Source: Luteimonas sp.
Lineage (GTDB): Bacteria; Pseudomonadota; Gammaproteobacteria; Xanthomonadales; Xanthomonadaceae
DNA length: 64,000 nt
Reading direction: 5' to 3'
Assembly (NCBI GenBank): GCA_024707405.1
Contig: JANPZU010000008.1
Location: forward strand, 665,470-729,469
The notes under the pieces were generated by a model. It was not told where the DNA came from. It searched no databases and saw nothing but the letters and a program-made list of their open reading frames with translations. This document shows positions 44,597 through 53,379 of the stretch, one piece after another. Within the stretch, counting starts at the first letter, position 1; each line of letters opens with the position of its first letter. The translations under genes and the position numbers were made by a program.

Positions 44597-47095
44597 ATGA
44601 TTCTACGTGAACGCAGGGGCGTTGCCGGGGTTGTGTCGGTGGCGTTGGTGGTGGCCGTGGTTGCAGCCGCTGCTTGGTACTGGATTCGCCAGGACGCCGA
44701 TACAGCAGCGTCGGCGGTTGCCGCCACGAGGGACACGGCCGGCATGCCGCAGTGGCATCTCGCGCCCACGAGCGGAGCCTTGGATCTGCTTCAGCCCGTG
44801 GGTGGCAGCAACCGGTTCGCTCCCGTCCCGACGACCACGGTCGAACCCCGACGCATCGCAATCAGCCGGTCGGCCGCGCAGCGAGCGATGGCCTCGGGAA
44901 TGCTGCAGGTCACGCTTCCCGGAGTCGCGCCCTATCCGGTTCGGTACGAGCGCCAGGAGACTTCGCCGTCGGGCGACTGGACGTTTGTCGGGCGGGTGGA
45001 AACGTCGTTGGGCGCGCTTGCCGCGGTTCTCACCTTCGGCAGGGATGGCGTGTTCGGCGTCCTGCCCACCCCCGATGGCAGGATGCTGCACATCGTCACC
45101 AGTCATGGCGAGTCCTACATCCAGCCGGCGGGCGGACTGTTGCCGCCGGGGGTGCCCGCGGGCACGTTGCCGGACGACATGGTCTTCCGGGAGGAGTCGC
45201 CCATTCCCGGCGCGATGCCGCCGGTTCGCAGTACCGTTGCTTCGCCCTCGTCTGGCCCGGAGTCCGGCATCGATCCGAAACCTGCCGCCGCTTGGCGCCA
45301 GTTCGCCGCCTTCCGGCCGGCAGCGACCGCGATGGCGGACGAGGAAGTGCGCATCGACCTGCTCGCCGTCTATACCGCGAACCTGGTGCAGTTGCGTGGT
45401 TCGGTGTCCGCGGCGGAGACCGAGTTCACCAATCTCGTGGCGATCGCCAACCAAGCGCATATCGACAGCGGCACGATCGCCAGACTCCACGTCGTTGGCA
45501 TGCGGCAGGTGGACTACCCCGCTGGTGCGACCAACGCCCAGGCCTTGCATGACCTCACAGCGAATACGATTCCCGGCGTCGATCTGCTTGCACTGCGGAA
45601 TGAACTGAGAGCGGATCTCGTCGCGCTTTTGCGCCCCCATGCCGCGAACGATTCCACGTGCGGAATCGCGACGGTCAGCAATTATCCCATCAATCAGGAT
45701 TGGGGGAGCCATTCCGTCACGGCGATCGGGCCATGTGGCCCGCTCGTGCTTGCCCACGAGATCGGGCACAACCTCGGCTCGGAGCACGACATCGAGACCG
45801 ATCGTGGGCAGACCCCTGTGAATTTCCCTTTCTCCCGTGGTTACCGCCAGGACGGGCCGCCAGCATTCGGAACCGTGATGGCCTACACCACGGGGCAACA
45901 GCAGTGGATCGGTTACTTCTCCAAGCCGCTGGGCTCCGCGTGCATGGGCGTCGCCTGCGGGATCGAGAACGCGGCGGACAACGTCCGAAGCATCAACCTG
46001 ATGGCAAGGGGAATCTCGCATCGCCGGGATCTGCCGGGAACCATCTCGGTGCTCGACAGCAGGCCGGTGTTCGAACCCGGCAGCGGAGGCTGGCTGCACA
46101 TGAACTTCGAGGTGCGCTTGGGCTCTCCGGCGCCGTCGGGCGGAGTGATTTTCGATGTCGTGACTGGAGGCGGCTCCGCGATCGAGGGGAGTGATTACGA
46201 GGGCTTGAACCTCGTTAACCAGGTCATTCCCGAAGGCAGCCTCAGTCGCATACTTAGCATCCGGATCCTCGGCGACGACGTCGTGGAGCCGGACGAAACC
46301 GTCCGAGTGGCCTTGCGCAACGTCAGGGGCGCGACCGTCGATGTCGGAAGCGCGACCGGGATCATCCTCAACGACGATCCGCGGCCCGTGGTCTCGGGCA
46401 GGATCCTGCTGCCGTCGGGCGGGGCGCCGCTTTCCGCGGCACCGCGCATTCAGGCCTGCTCGACATGGAACGGGCGGCTGGTGGAAGAGTGTGTGGATGC
46501 ACAGACCGGTACCGGCAGCTATTCCGTTGCCGTGATCCCGGGAGGCCACCTGATACTGCGGTTATTTCCGGCGCAAGCGGATCCGTACGCGCTGCAAGCG
46601 ATCGACGTGGGCAAGATCGAGCACGACATGACCCGCGACATCGTCCTGAGTCGTGCCGTCTGGATCACGGGGCGGTTCACTTGGCCGCAGGACGAGCCTG
46701 CGCCGGCATGGGTCTACATATGGGCAAACGTGACCAATCCGGAAGGACTGCAAACTGGGGACAGCCAGTCTGTCGGCGCACCCGATTACCGCTACAGCTT
46801 CAAGGTACAGGCGGGTTCTGACGTATGGTTGAATGCGCAGCCCTCGGCACCCTACGCTACCCAATGGGCATACCCGAGCTCGATGCTGAGCGATACCGTA
46901 CGTGACATTCCGCTCAGGCGCGTCCCGAACCTTGTGCTCTTGGGCACGACAACCACGGTATCCGGGGGCACTACCACCCATGTGTTCGGGGGTACAACCA
47001 CTACGGTACGCGAGTCCGATGATCACGCATTGGTGGCTTTCACGGTGGGGGGCGGCGCTTGCTGGCGGAGCGCGGTTCACGCTCGTCACCCGTGA
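44597..47095 (+). CDS. Secreted zinc metalloprotease (metzincin) with Calx-beta domain, frameshifted near its end
   Basis: The ATG at 44597 gives an N-terminal membrane/signal helix (VAGVVSVALVVAVVAAAAWYW). A propeptide-like region extends to about residue 250. The zinc site HEIGHNLGSEHD (H387, H391, H397, catalytic E388) and the downstream Met-turn (TVMAYTTG) mark a reprolysin-like M12/M72-type metzincin. A Calx-beta-like domain (about 485-590, with IEGSDYEG, VVEPDETVRVALRN and ILNDD) and a carboxypeptidase-regulatory-like region follow. A Thr/Gly-rich linker (GTTTTVSGGTTTHVFGGTTT) precedes a second Calx-beta domain. That domain is broken by a frame change at a run of six G (47047-47052), so the frame stops early at 47095. 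The enzyme core is intact. Confidence 0.8.
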   Translation: MILRERRGVAGVVSVALVVAVVAAAAWYWIRQDADTAASAVAATRDTAGMPQWHLAPTSGALDLLQPVGGSNRFAPVPTTTVEPRRIAISRSAAQRAMASGMLQVTLPGVAPYPVRYERQETSPSGDWTFVGRVETSLGALAAVLTFGRDGVFGVLPTPDGRMLHIVTSHGESYIQPAGGLLPPGVPAGTLPDDMVFREESPIPGAMPPVRSTVASPSSGPESGIDPKPAAAWRQFAAFRPAATAMADEEVRIDLLAVYTANLVQLRGSVSAAETEFTNLVAIANQAHIDSGTIARLHVVGMRQVDYPAGATNAQALHDLTANTIPGVDLLALRNELRADLVALLRPHAANDSTCGIATVSNYPINQDWGSHSVTAIGPCGPLVLAHEIGHNLGSEHDIETDRGQTPVNFPFSRGYRQDGPPAFGTVMAYTTGQQQWIGYFSKPLGSACMGVACGIENAADNVRSINLMARGISHRRDLPGTISVLDSRPVFEPGSGGWLHMNFEVRLGSPAPSGGVIFDVVTGGGSAIEGSDYEGLNLVNQVIPEGSLSRILSIRILGDDVVEPDETVRVALRNVRGATVDVGSATGIILNDDPRPVVSGRILLPSGGAPLSAAPRIQACSTWNGRLVEECVDAQTGTGSYSVAVIPGGHLILRLFPAQADPYALQAIDVGKIEHDMTRDIVLSRAVWITGRFTWPQDEPAPAWVYIWANVTNPEGLQTGDSQSVGAPDYRYSFKVQAGSDVWLNAQPSAPYATQWAYPSSMLSDTVRDIPLRRVPNLVLLGTTTTVSGGTTTHVFGGTTTTVRESDDHALVAFTVGGGACWRSAVHARHP

Positions 47096-47360
47096 CGGTA
47101 CCGCGATATCGGACAGTGACTATGGCGCCGTGCGACACGAAGTCACCGTGCCGGAGGGGAACAACAACTTCTCCGTCCTGTCCGTGCCGATCAAGAACGA
47201 TGCGGGATGGGAACTGGAGGAGTGGTTCACGGTGACGGCGACGAACCTGTCGGGTGTGTGGCTGCCGCCCGACAGCGATGTCGTGGTTCGCATCGTGGAT
47301 GACGACACGGTTCCTACGGGAGGCAACGGGTGGGTTCACCGACGCCCGGCGGGCAATTGA
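47053..47360 (+). pseudogene. Out-of-frame C-terminal Calx-beta part of the metalloprotease
   Basis: In the frame one base over, the sequence continues as GGARFTLVTRDGTAISDSDY, then VPIKNDAGWELEEWFTVTATN and VVRIVDDD, a textbook Calx-beta repeat, ending at 47360. Removing one G from the G6 tract joins it smoothly to the protease frame. It has no start of its own and is not an independent gene. Confidence 0.8.
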
Positions 47361-47650
47361 TCCGCGTAAGGCGAGTTTAAAACCCGTCCTACGAATCTCC
47401 GCATAGGGCGGGTCTTGGTTCGCGCGGAAGAGGGGTCGCCATCAAGCAAACGGCCCGCATTGCGGGTTGTGTCACCGATGCAGACGGGTGTCGTGCAGCA
47501 CGCGGTGTCGGCCGGACGTTGCTGTTCCTACTGCCCTCATCCTCTTGGCGAGAGTTTCGCAAATCACCATGTGGCACGCCATGCGCCATCGCGGGATGCG
47601 ATGATCCCTCCCTTGCCCCCTGCATCCACGATCAGTTTCCGGAGATTTGC
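47361..47650. other. Intergenic region with a decayed GGGCGGGT repeat
   Basis: Positions 47365-47420 resemble a worn copy of the repeat at 4799-4864 (AAACCCGTCCTAC ... ATAGGGCGGGTCTTGGTTCGC). The rest should hold the promoter of the serine hydrolase gene, but no convincing -35/-10 pair was seen. The 3' end has the GGAG ribosome site. Confidence 0.45.
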
Positions 47651-48952
47651 ATGAGAGCCTGCCTTGTCGCTGGCTTGTCGATGCTGTTGGTCGCCTGCCA
47701 ACCTTCGCCTGCACCGGCCTCGTCGGAAGCCGCGCCTGCCGTCGAGGTGGCGCGGGTGGATCCGGCCCATATCGACGACGTGCTGCGTGGTCGTGTTGCC
47801 GAAGGCAAGGCGGTCGGCGTGTCGGCGCTGGTCTATCAGGATGGTCGCGAGGTGTACTTCGGTGCGCATGGCGATGCCGACCGCGAAGCGGGACGTGCGA
47901 TGGCGCGCGACACCATCGTGCAGATCTATTCGATGACCAAGCCGATCACCGGCGTGGTGCTGATGACGCTGTACGAGGAAGGGCTGTTCCAGCTGGACGA
48001 TCCGCTGTCGAAGCACCTGCCCGAGTACGCGGACATGCGCGTGTTCGCCGGGGTGGATGCGGACGGGCAACCGCGCTACGAAGCGTCGGAGCGGCCGATC
48101 ACGGTGTACGACATCCTGCGCCACACCGCAGGTTTCGCGAACGAAGGCGACGACACGCCGGTGCGCGCGCTGCTGATCGAGGCCAGGCCGATCGATCCGA
48201 AGCATTCGCTGGCCGAGTTCTCGGAGCGGCTGGCGCGCGTGCCGCTGGTGGCGCAGCCGGGCACGCGATGGATCTATGGCGTGTCGGTGGACGTGCAGGC
48301 GCGGCTTGCGGAGATGCTGTCGGGCAAGCCGTTTGCGCAACTGATGCAGGAGCGCGTGTTCGATCCGCTGAGCATGCATGACACGTCCTACCTGGTGCCC
48401 GACGACAAGCGCGGGCGCATGGCGGCGATCTACAAGTGGGAGGACGATGCATTCACCCGCGCAGGCGCCGACGAATTGCCGACGCTCAATACCGTGCCGT
48501 GGACGTTCACGCCCGGTGGTTTCGGGCTGGTGTCGACGCTCGACGACTACATGCGCTTCGCGCGCATGCTGGTCGGCGGCGGTGAAGTGGACGGCGTGCG
48601 CATCCTCAAGCCCGAGACCATCGCGTTGATGGCCACCGATGCGCTGTCGCCGGAAATCACCGATCGCTCATGGCTGCCCGGCAAGGGGCAGGTGGGTTTC
48701 GGCATCGACTTCGCGGTGCGCCATTCGCCGCCCGCGCATGCGGAAGAGGCGTCCGGCGCCGTGGGCGAGTTCTTCTGGGACGGTTATGCCAACACCCTGT
48801 TCTGGATCGATCCGCGCAACGACATCGCCGCGGTGTTGTTCACCCAGTACGTGCCGCCGGGCGGCACCGGCCTGCACAAGGCTTTCCGCGACGCAGTGTA
48901 TGTCCATGATGCGGAAGCTTCGGCGGCCGGCAAGCCGCCGCGCGCACCCTGA
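47651..48952 (+). CDS. Serine hydrolase lipoprotein (class C beta-lactamase fold)
   Basis: This 433-residue protein starts at the ATG at 47651 with a lipoprotein signal MRACLVAGLSMLLVAC (lipobox LVAC). The S-x-x-K motif is SMTK with nucleophile Ser94 and base Lys97. The second motif is Y209-G-V (usually YxN), as in family VIII esterases and EstB-type enzymes. ILRHTAGF and GGFGLVSTLDDYMRFARML are typical of the Beta-lactamase (PF00144) family. The third KTG-like motif is not clear. It is more likely an esterase or peptidase than a true beta-lactamase. It stands alone and converges on the phasin gene. Confidence 0.88.
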   Translation: MRACLVAGLSMLLVACQPSPAPASSEAAPAVEVARVDPAHIDDVLRGRVAEGKAVGVSALVYQDGREVYFGAHGDADREAGRAMARDTIVQIYSMTKPITGVVLMTLYEEGLFQLDDPLSKHLPEYADMRVFAGVDADGQPRYEASERPITVYDILRHTAGFANEGDDTPVRALLIEARPIDPKHSLAEFSERLARVPLVAQPGTRWIYGVSVDVQARLAEMLSGKPFAQLMQERVFDPLSMHDTSYLVPDDKRGRMAAIYKWEDDAFTRAGADELPTLNTVPWTFTPGGFGLVSTLDDYMRFARMLVGGGEVDGVRILKPETIALMATDALSPEITDRSWLPGKGQVGFGIDFAVRHSPPAHAEEASGAVGEFFWDGYANTLFWIDPRNDIAAVLFTQYVPPGGTGLHKAFRDAVYVHDAEASAAGKPPRAP

Positions 48953-49011
48953 CGTGCGAGTGCCGCGTGCAGGCATCCGCGCGCGCGGAACGGCCAGGTG
49001 CGGCAAGCGGA

Positions 49012-49045
49012 CAAAATAAAACCCGGCAACCTGCGTTGCCGGGTT
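49012..49045 (-). terminator. Terminator of the phasin gene
   Basis: AACCCGGCAAC and GTTGCCGGGTT form a perfect 11-bp stem with a 4-base loop. Read on the minus strand it is followed by TTATTTTG, so it mainly stops transcription of the phasin gene. Confidence 0.8.
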
Positions 49046-49090
49046 CCAAGTCGACGCGGGAGAGATCGCGTCGGGGGGATTACATATCGA

Positions 49091-49495
49091 TCAACGGCGC
49101 TTGGCGGTCTTGGCGGCCGTCTTGACGACCTTGTCGGCCTCGGCCTGCACCTTGGCGGTGGCGGTCTCGACCTGCGACTTGGCGATGCCGGCGATGGCTT
49201 CGTTGGTCTTCACGGTGCTGCCGAAGACTTCCTGGCCGGCGCTGAGGGCGCGCTCGGCGCTCTCGCGGGCAACCTGGACGCCCTTCGGGAACAGGGTCTT
49301 GAAGCCGTCGAAGTCGCGGACTTCAGCGGCCTCGCCGAGGAACGCGAAGGTGGCTTCGGCATTCTCTTCCAGCGTGGCGAGCTGCAGGCCGAAGGCCTTC
49401 TGCGCGTTCTCGAGGGTCAGGCGGTTGATCTGCGCGGCGGTGTCGGCGAACTGACGGGTCGCGGCGGCGAACTGGTCATTGAGCTGGTAAGACAT
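49091..49495 (-). CDS. Phasin family protein
   Basis: This 134-residue, almost entirely helical protein starts at the ATG at 49495 (MSYQLNDQFAAATRQFADTA). The phasin pattern FAAATRQFADTAAQINRLTLENAQKAF-like is shown here in part (INRLTLENAQKAFGLQLATL). A C-terminal Ala/Lys tail (ETATAKVQAEADKVVKTAAK, then TAKRR) is typical of polyhydroxyalkanoate granule proteins that also bind DNA. No pha genes are present in the window. The frame is open further upstream, but a ribosome site favours 49495. Confidence 0.85.
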   Translation of the reverse strand: MSYQLNDQFAAATRQFADTAAQINRLTLENAQKAFGLQLATLEENAEATFAFLGEAAEVRDFDGFKTLFPKGVQVARESAERALSAGQEVFGSTVKTNEAIAGIAKSQVETATAKVQAEADKVVKTAAKTAKRR

Positions 49496-49626
49496 GGCGG
49501 GATTCCTGCGTTGACCGGCAGGGATTGCCGGGTTTGTGCGGTGCAGCATAACGCAGGATTTGTTGCGATGCAACATTGAGCGGGCGCGGGCGTTCAGCCA
49601 GAAACAAGTCTTGGAAGATCAATGAT

Positions 49627-49998
49627 TTAGGCGGATGGCCCGGCGTAGCGACAGCCGGAAGTACAGGTCTCGTGGACGACGATGGCGCTCAGCAGCGGCA
49701 AGGCCGGCTTGAGCCGATCCCAGATCCAGGCCGCCAGCCGCTCGCTGGTGGGATTGTCCAGGCCGGGGATGTCGTTGAGGTAGTGGTGGTCGAGCTGCTC
49801 GTACAGCGGCTTGAAGGCGGCCTTGATGTCGGCGAAATCCATCACCCAGCCGGTGTCCTCGCCGGGTTCGCCGGAGACGTGGATCTCGACCCGGAACGAA
49901 TGCCCGTGCAGGCGCGCGCACTTGTGCCCCGGCGGCACGTTGGGCAGCCGGTGTGCGGCTTCGAGGGTGAAGACCTTGAAGATGTCCATGCGCGCCAT
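49627..49998 (-). CDS. queD: 6-carboxy-5,6,7,8-tetrahydropterin synthase
   Basis: This 123-residue enzyme carries out the second step of queuosine (7-deazaguanine) synthesis. It is close to E. coli QueD throughout: [64 protein letters not shown] and [11 protein letters not shown]. Zinc ligands are the His of EAAHRL and the two of LHGHSF; the catalytic Cys is in [10 protein letters not shown]. The start is either 49998 (MARMDIF) or 49989 (MDIF). It is divergent from the metal ATPase gene, with 78 bases between the starts. Confidence 0.94.
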   Translation of the reverse strand: MARMDIFKVFTLEAAHRLPNVPPGHKCARLHGHSFRVEIHVSGEPGEDTGWVMDFADIKAAFKPLYEQLDHHYLNDIPGLDNPTSERLAAWIWDRLKPALPLLSAIVVHETCTSGCRYAGPSA

Positions 49999-50076
49999 GT
50001 TCGCATGGCCGTCAAGGCCGGTGCGTGCGGCAGGGTGTGATTGTGTCCCGCGCCGGGCGGCGGCGATGCTCCGGCG

Positions 50077-52596
50077 ATGACCGAGAAACTGCGCATCGAC
50101 CTGCAGATCCTGTTGCCCCATGTGCCGCACGAGGCCGACGCCTGCGTCAGGCGGTTGGTCGACGACCTGGAAGGGCGCAACGGCATCCAGCAGGTGCATG
50201 TGCGCAAGGCGTCCGGCGATGTGCCGGCGCAGGTGTGCATCCACTACGACCAGGACGTGTTGCCGCTGGCACGCATCCGCGAGGTGGTGGAGGCGGCGGG
50301 CGCGGCGATCAGTGGTCGCTACGGACACATGTCGTGGAACGTCGACGGCATCACCCACCAGCGGCGGGCGCGTACCGTTGCCGAACGCCTGCGCACCATC
50401 CACGGCGTGCTGGAAGCAGAAGCCAGTGCAACGGGCATGGTGCATGTCGAATACGACCGCAATCTGGTTTCCGAAGCACGCATCCTCGAAGTGCTTGCCG
50501 GGATGCAGATCGCGCCGGTGCAGACCGTCGCGGCGCCGAAGCCGGCCGCGCATGCCCACGCGCATGCGGAGGGAAAGCCCTGTGGCGGACACCATGGCGG
50601 CGATACGCATGCACCGCACGAGCATGATCACGCACATGGACACGCGCATGCGCATGGCGGCCTGCTGGGGCCGAACAGCGAGCTGATCTTCGCGCTGGTG
50701 TGCGGCACGTTCCTGGTCGCCGGGTTCCTGGTCTCGAAGTTCTCCACGACGATGCCGGCCTGGCTGCCGTTGGCGTGCTACGTGGCGGCGTACTTCTTCG
50801 GCGGCTTCTACACGCTGCGCGAAGCCATCGACAACCTGCGCATGAAGCGCTTCGAGATCGACACGTTGATGCTGGTCGCCGCCGCGGGTGCCGCTGCGCT
50901 CGGCGCATGGGCGGAAGGCGCGCTGCTGCTGTTCCTGTTCAGCCTCGGCCATGCGCTGGAGCATTACGCGATGGGCCGCGCCAAGCGCGCGATCGAGGCG
51001 CTGGCCGAGCTTGCGCCCGACACGGCAACGGTGCGACGCGACGAGCGGGTGCAGGAGGTTGCGGTCGAAACACTCGTCGTCGGCGACATCGTGCTGGTCA
51101 AGCCGAACGAACGCCTGCCAGCCGATGGCTTCCTCGTGCTCGGCAGTTCCAGCGTGAACCAGGCGCCGGTCACCGGCGAGAGCATCCCGGTCGACAAGCG
51201 TGCCGTGGACGATCCCACCGGCGCGCGCATGCGGCCTGATGGCGTCGATGCCGCATCGCGCGTGTTCGCCGGCACCATCAACGGCAGTGGCGCGATCGAG
51301 GTCGAGGTCACGCGCAGGTCGGCCGACTCCGCACTCGCACGAGTGGTGAAGATGGTCAGCGAGGCCGAGACGCGCAAGTCGCCCACGCAGCGTTTCACTG
51401 ACCGCTTCGAGCGGATCTTCGTGCCGGCGGTGCTGGTGCTCGCGTGCCTGTTGCTGTTCGCGTGGGTGGTGGTGGACGAACCGTTCCGCGACAGCTTCTA
51501 CCGTGCGATGGCGGTGCTGGTCGCGGCCAGTCCGTGCGCGCTGGCCATCGCCACGCCGAGCGCGGTGCTGTCGGGCATCGCCCGCGCGGCGCGTGGCGGC
51601 GTGCTGGTCAAGGGTGGCGCGCCGCTGGAGGAGCTGGGTGCGCTTGACGCGCTGGCCTTCGACAAGACCGGCACGCTCACCGAAGGTCGTCCGCGCATCA
51701 CCGACGTGGTGCCGGTCGATGGCGTTTGCGAGGAAGAGTTGTTGTCCGTCGCGGTCGCGGTCGAATCGCTCAGCGACCATCCGCTGGCGGTGGCCATTGC
51801 GCGTGACGGTCGCGAGCGACTGGGTGGTGTCGGGATTGCGCAGGCGAGCGATCTCGAGAACCTCGTCGGTCGTGGCGTGACCGCCATGCTCGAGGGCGAG
51901 ACGGTGTGGATCGGCAAGGCCGAACTGTTCGGCAGCGACGGCATCGCGCCGCTGGGCACTTCGGCATCGAATGCCATCTCGGCACTGCGCGAGGCAGGCC
52001 GCACCACGATGGTCGTGCGCAAGGGCGCGCACGACCTTGGCGTGATCGGTCTGCTCGACACGCCACGTACCGGTGCGCGCGATGCACTGCAACGACTGCG
52101 CGGGCTGGGGATCGAACGCATGGTCATGATCTCCGGCGACCACCAGAAGGTGGCCGACGCCATCGCCGCCGACGTCGGCCTCGACGAGGCCTGGGGCGAC
52201 CTGATGCCCGAGGACAAGGTGGACGCGATCCGCAAACTGCAGAGCGAACGCAAGGTGGCGATGGTCGGCGATGGCGTCAACGATGCGCCGGCGATGGCGA
52301 ATGCAACGGTCGGCATCGCGATGGGTGCGGCGGGTTCCGATGTCGCACTGGAAACCGCTGATGTCGCGTTGATGGCCGACGACCTGCGCCACCTGCCGTT
52401 CGCGATCGGCTTGAGTCGCCGAACGCGCGGCGTGATTCGGCAGAACGTGTTCGTCAGCCTCGGCATCGTCGCTTTCCTGGTGCCGGCGACGATCCTGGGC
52501 CTCGGCATCGGGCCGGCCGTGGCGTTGCATGAGGGATCGACCTTGCTGGTGGTGTTCAACGCCTTGCGGCTGCTCGGATACCGTGATTCGGCCTGA
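50077..52596 (+). CDS. P1B-4-type heavy-metal ATPase with His-rich N-terminus
   Basis: This 839-residue metal pump has two N-terminal domains (about 1-75 and 85-145) that look like heavy-metal-associated folds but lack CxxC. A His-rich linker follows (about 155-205, repeats of [20 protein letters not shown]). The transport site in helix 6 is S485-P486-C487, and the last helix has H818-E-G-S-T, both marks of the P1B-4 (Co/Zn/Cd) group rather than copper or ZntA pumps. DKTGT starts at D529, and ISGD and GDGVNDAP are present. Start at ATG 50077. No metal regulator gene is adjacent. Exact metal unknown; the His-rich linker suggests Zn, Ni or Co. Confidence 0.88.
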   Translation: MTEKLRIDLQILLPHVPHEADACVRRLVDDLEGRNGIQQVHVRKASGDVPAQVCIHYDQDVLPLARIREVVEAAGAAISGRYGHMSWNVDGITHQRRARTVAERLRTIHGVLEAEASATGMVHVEYDRNLVSEARILEVLAGMQIAPVQTVAAPKPAAHAHAHAEGKPCGGHHGGDTHAPHEHDHAHGHAHAHGGLLGPNSELIFALVCGTFLVAGFLVSKFSTTMPAWLPLACYVAAYFFGGFYTLREAIDNLRMKRFEIDTLMLVAAAGAAALGAWAEGALLLFLFSLGHALEHYAMGRAKRAIEALAELAPDTATVRRDERVQEVAVETLVVGDIVLVKPNERLPADGFLVLGSSSVNQAPVTGESIPVDKRAVDDPTGARMRPDGVDAASRVFAGTINGSGAIEVEVTRRSADSALARVVKMVSEAETRKSPTQRFTDRFERIFVPAVLVLACLLLFAWVVVDEPFRDSFYRAMAVLVAASPCALAIATPSAVLSGIARAARGGVLVKGGAPLEELGALDALAFDKTGTLTEGRPRITDVVPVDGVCEEELLSVAVAVESLSDHPLAVAIARDGRERLGGVGIAQASDLENLVGRGVTAMLEGETVWIGKAELFGSDGIAPLGTSASNAISALREAGRTTMVVRKGAHDLGVIGLLDTPRTGARDALQRLRGLGIERMVMISGDHQKVADAIAADVGLDEAWGDLMPEDKVDAIRKLQSERKVAMVGDGVNDAPAMANATVGIAMGAAGSDVALETADVALMADDLRHLPFAIGLSRRTRGVIRQNVFVSLGIVAFLVPATILGLGIGPAVALHEGSTLLVVFNALRLLGYRDSA

Positions 52597-52676
52597 AGCA
52601 TGGGCGTGCCTGGCGGGGCTGGGGACATGGTGAATCACGGGCGAGGCGGGCTCAACGGAAGCTGTTTTCCCGTGTC

Positions 52677-52690
52677 CGATAACGCTAACA
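52677..52690. promoter_or_regulatory. Degenerate xyl-box-like operator
   Basis: CGATAACGCTAACA matches TGGTAGCGCTAACA at 11 of 14 positions, with one half well conserved (CGCTAACA). It lies about 360 bases upstream of the perfect copy at 53041 and could be a second site for looping. It could also be chance. Confidence 0.4.
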
Positions 52691-53040
52691 ATGATTCTGG
52701 AGCGCAGTACTTGGATTTCGCATGACGAGATCCCTTCGTACGCACAGCCTGCCATGGTCTTGCGCGGGCCATCGAACGGAAAGAACGGGGAGCGGTTCGC
52801 GCACTCTAGCTGCTGCGCTGCAGCAGGTGATGCCGGCGGATGTCGACATTGAATTCATGATCAGGCCATTTTTCTAGGGATTTTTCGTTCATCGCGGCCG
52901 ATTCAAAGCATGCAGTGAACTGTTGATAAGGCGCATCGGCGCATGTAACCGGTTGCATGTCGCGTCGACGGTCGGCGTACCGGAGCCTGTTGCGCTGCAA
53001 TGTGACATGCCCTTGTGACCGTGCTATCCATGTCTCGTCA

Positions 53041-53054
53041 TGTTAGCGCTAACA
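53041..53054. promoter_or_regulatory. xyl-box-like LacI-family operator upstream of receptor
   Basis: TGTTAGCGCTAACA is a perfect 14-bp palindrome. It differs by one base from TGGTAGCGCTAACA, which I recall as the XylR operator (xyl-box) of Xanthomonas. The same motif occurs before xylB. The TonB-dependent receptor is therefore predicted to be induced with the xylose genes. The regulator gene is not in the window. Confidence 0.8.
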
Positions 53055-53379
53055 ACATTCATGACGCCCCTGCCAACCGAGCCTGCCGAAGAGCAATCGG
53101 CCGTTGGCGAGGGGGCTTGTCCGGCAGGAACTGCTCTGCGCATCCATGGGTTCGACGCACGCGCATGCAGTGATGGCCGGTGTGAGGCACAGGGCTTCTG
53201 GGTCGAGGGCGGATTCGCCTGCAGGGCCAGCAGCAGATGCATGGGGATGGGTTTCCAGATGGCTGTACCGGGGCATCGCGTCCCGCACTGTCCGTGCACC
53301 CGGCGACGGCGAAGGCCGTGCCCATGCCGGCAACGACACGCAAGTTGATCGTCCAACTCCAGTGCGCGAGGACACACCA

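Larger units (their letters stand above)
52597..53379. other. Long regulatory region upstream of the TonB-dependent receptor
   Basis: This 783-base gene-free stretch lies before the carbohydrate locus. It holds a degenerate operator (52677-52690), a small palindrome CTGCTGC-GCT-GCAGCAG (about 52811-52827) and a perfect operator (53041-53054). About 325 bases of leader separate that operator from the receptor ATG. Open frames inside have no protein-like composition. Confidence 0.55.

Noticed and set aside
39987..44861. A 1624-codon open frame antisense to the second RND pump
   Set aside because: It has extreme His/Arg/Gln/Asp composition and is the complement of a well-supported pump and adaptor gene; long antisense frames are common at this GC content.
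53000..53025. A possible CRP/Clp site (TGTGACATGCCCTTGTGAC) before the receptor
   Set aside because: The two halves are direct rather than inverted (TGTGA ... GTGAC), so it is not a CRP-type palindrome.
53040..53379. A short plus-strand frame before the receptor gene
   Set aside because: It is Cys/Arg-rich with no family features, overlaps the operator and leader, and lacks a ribosome site.
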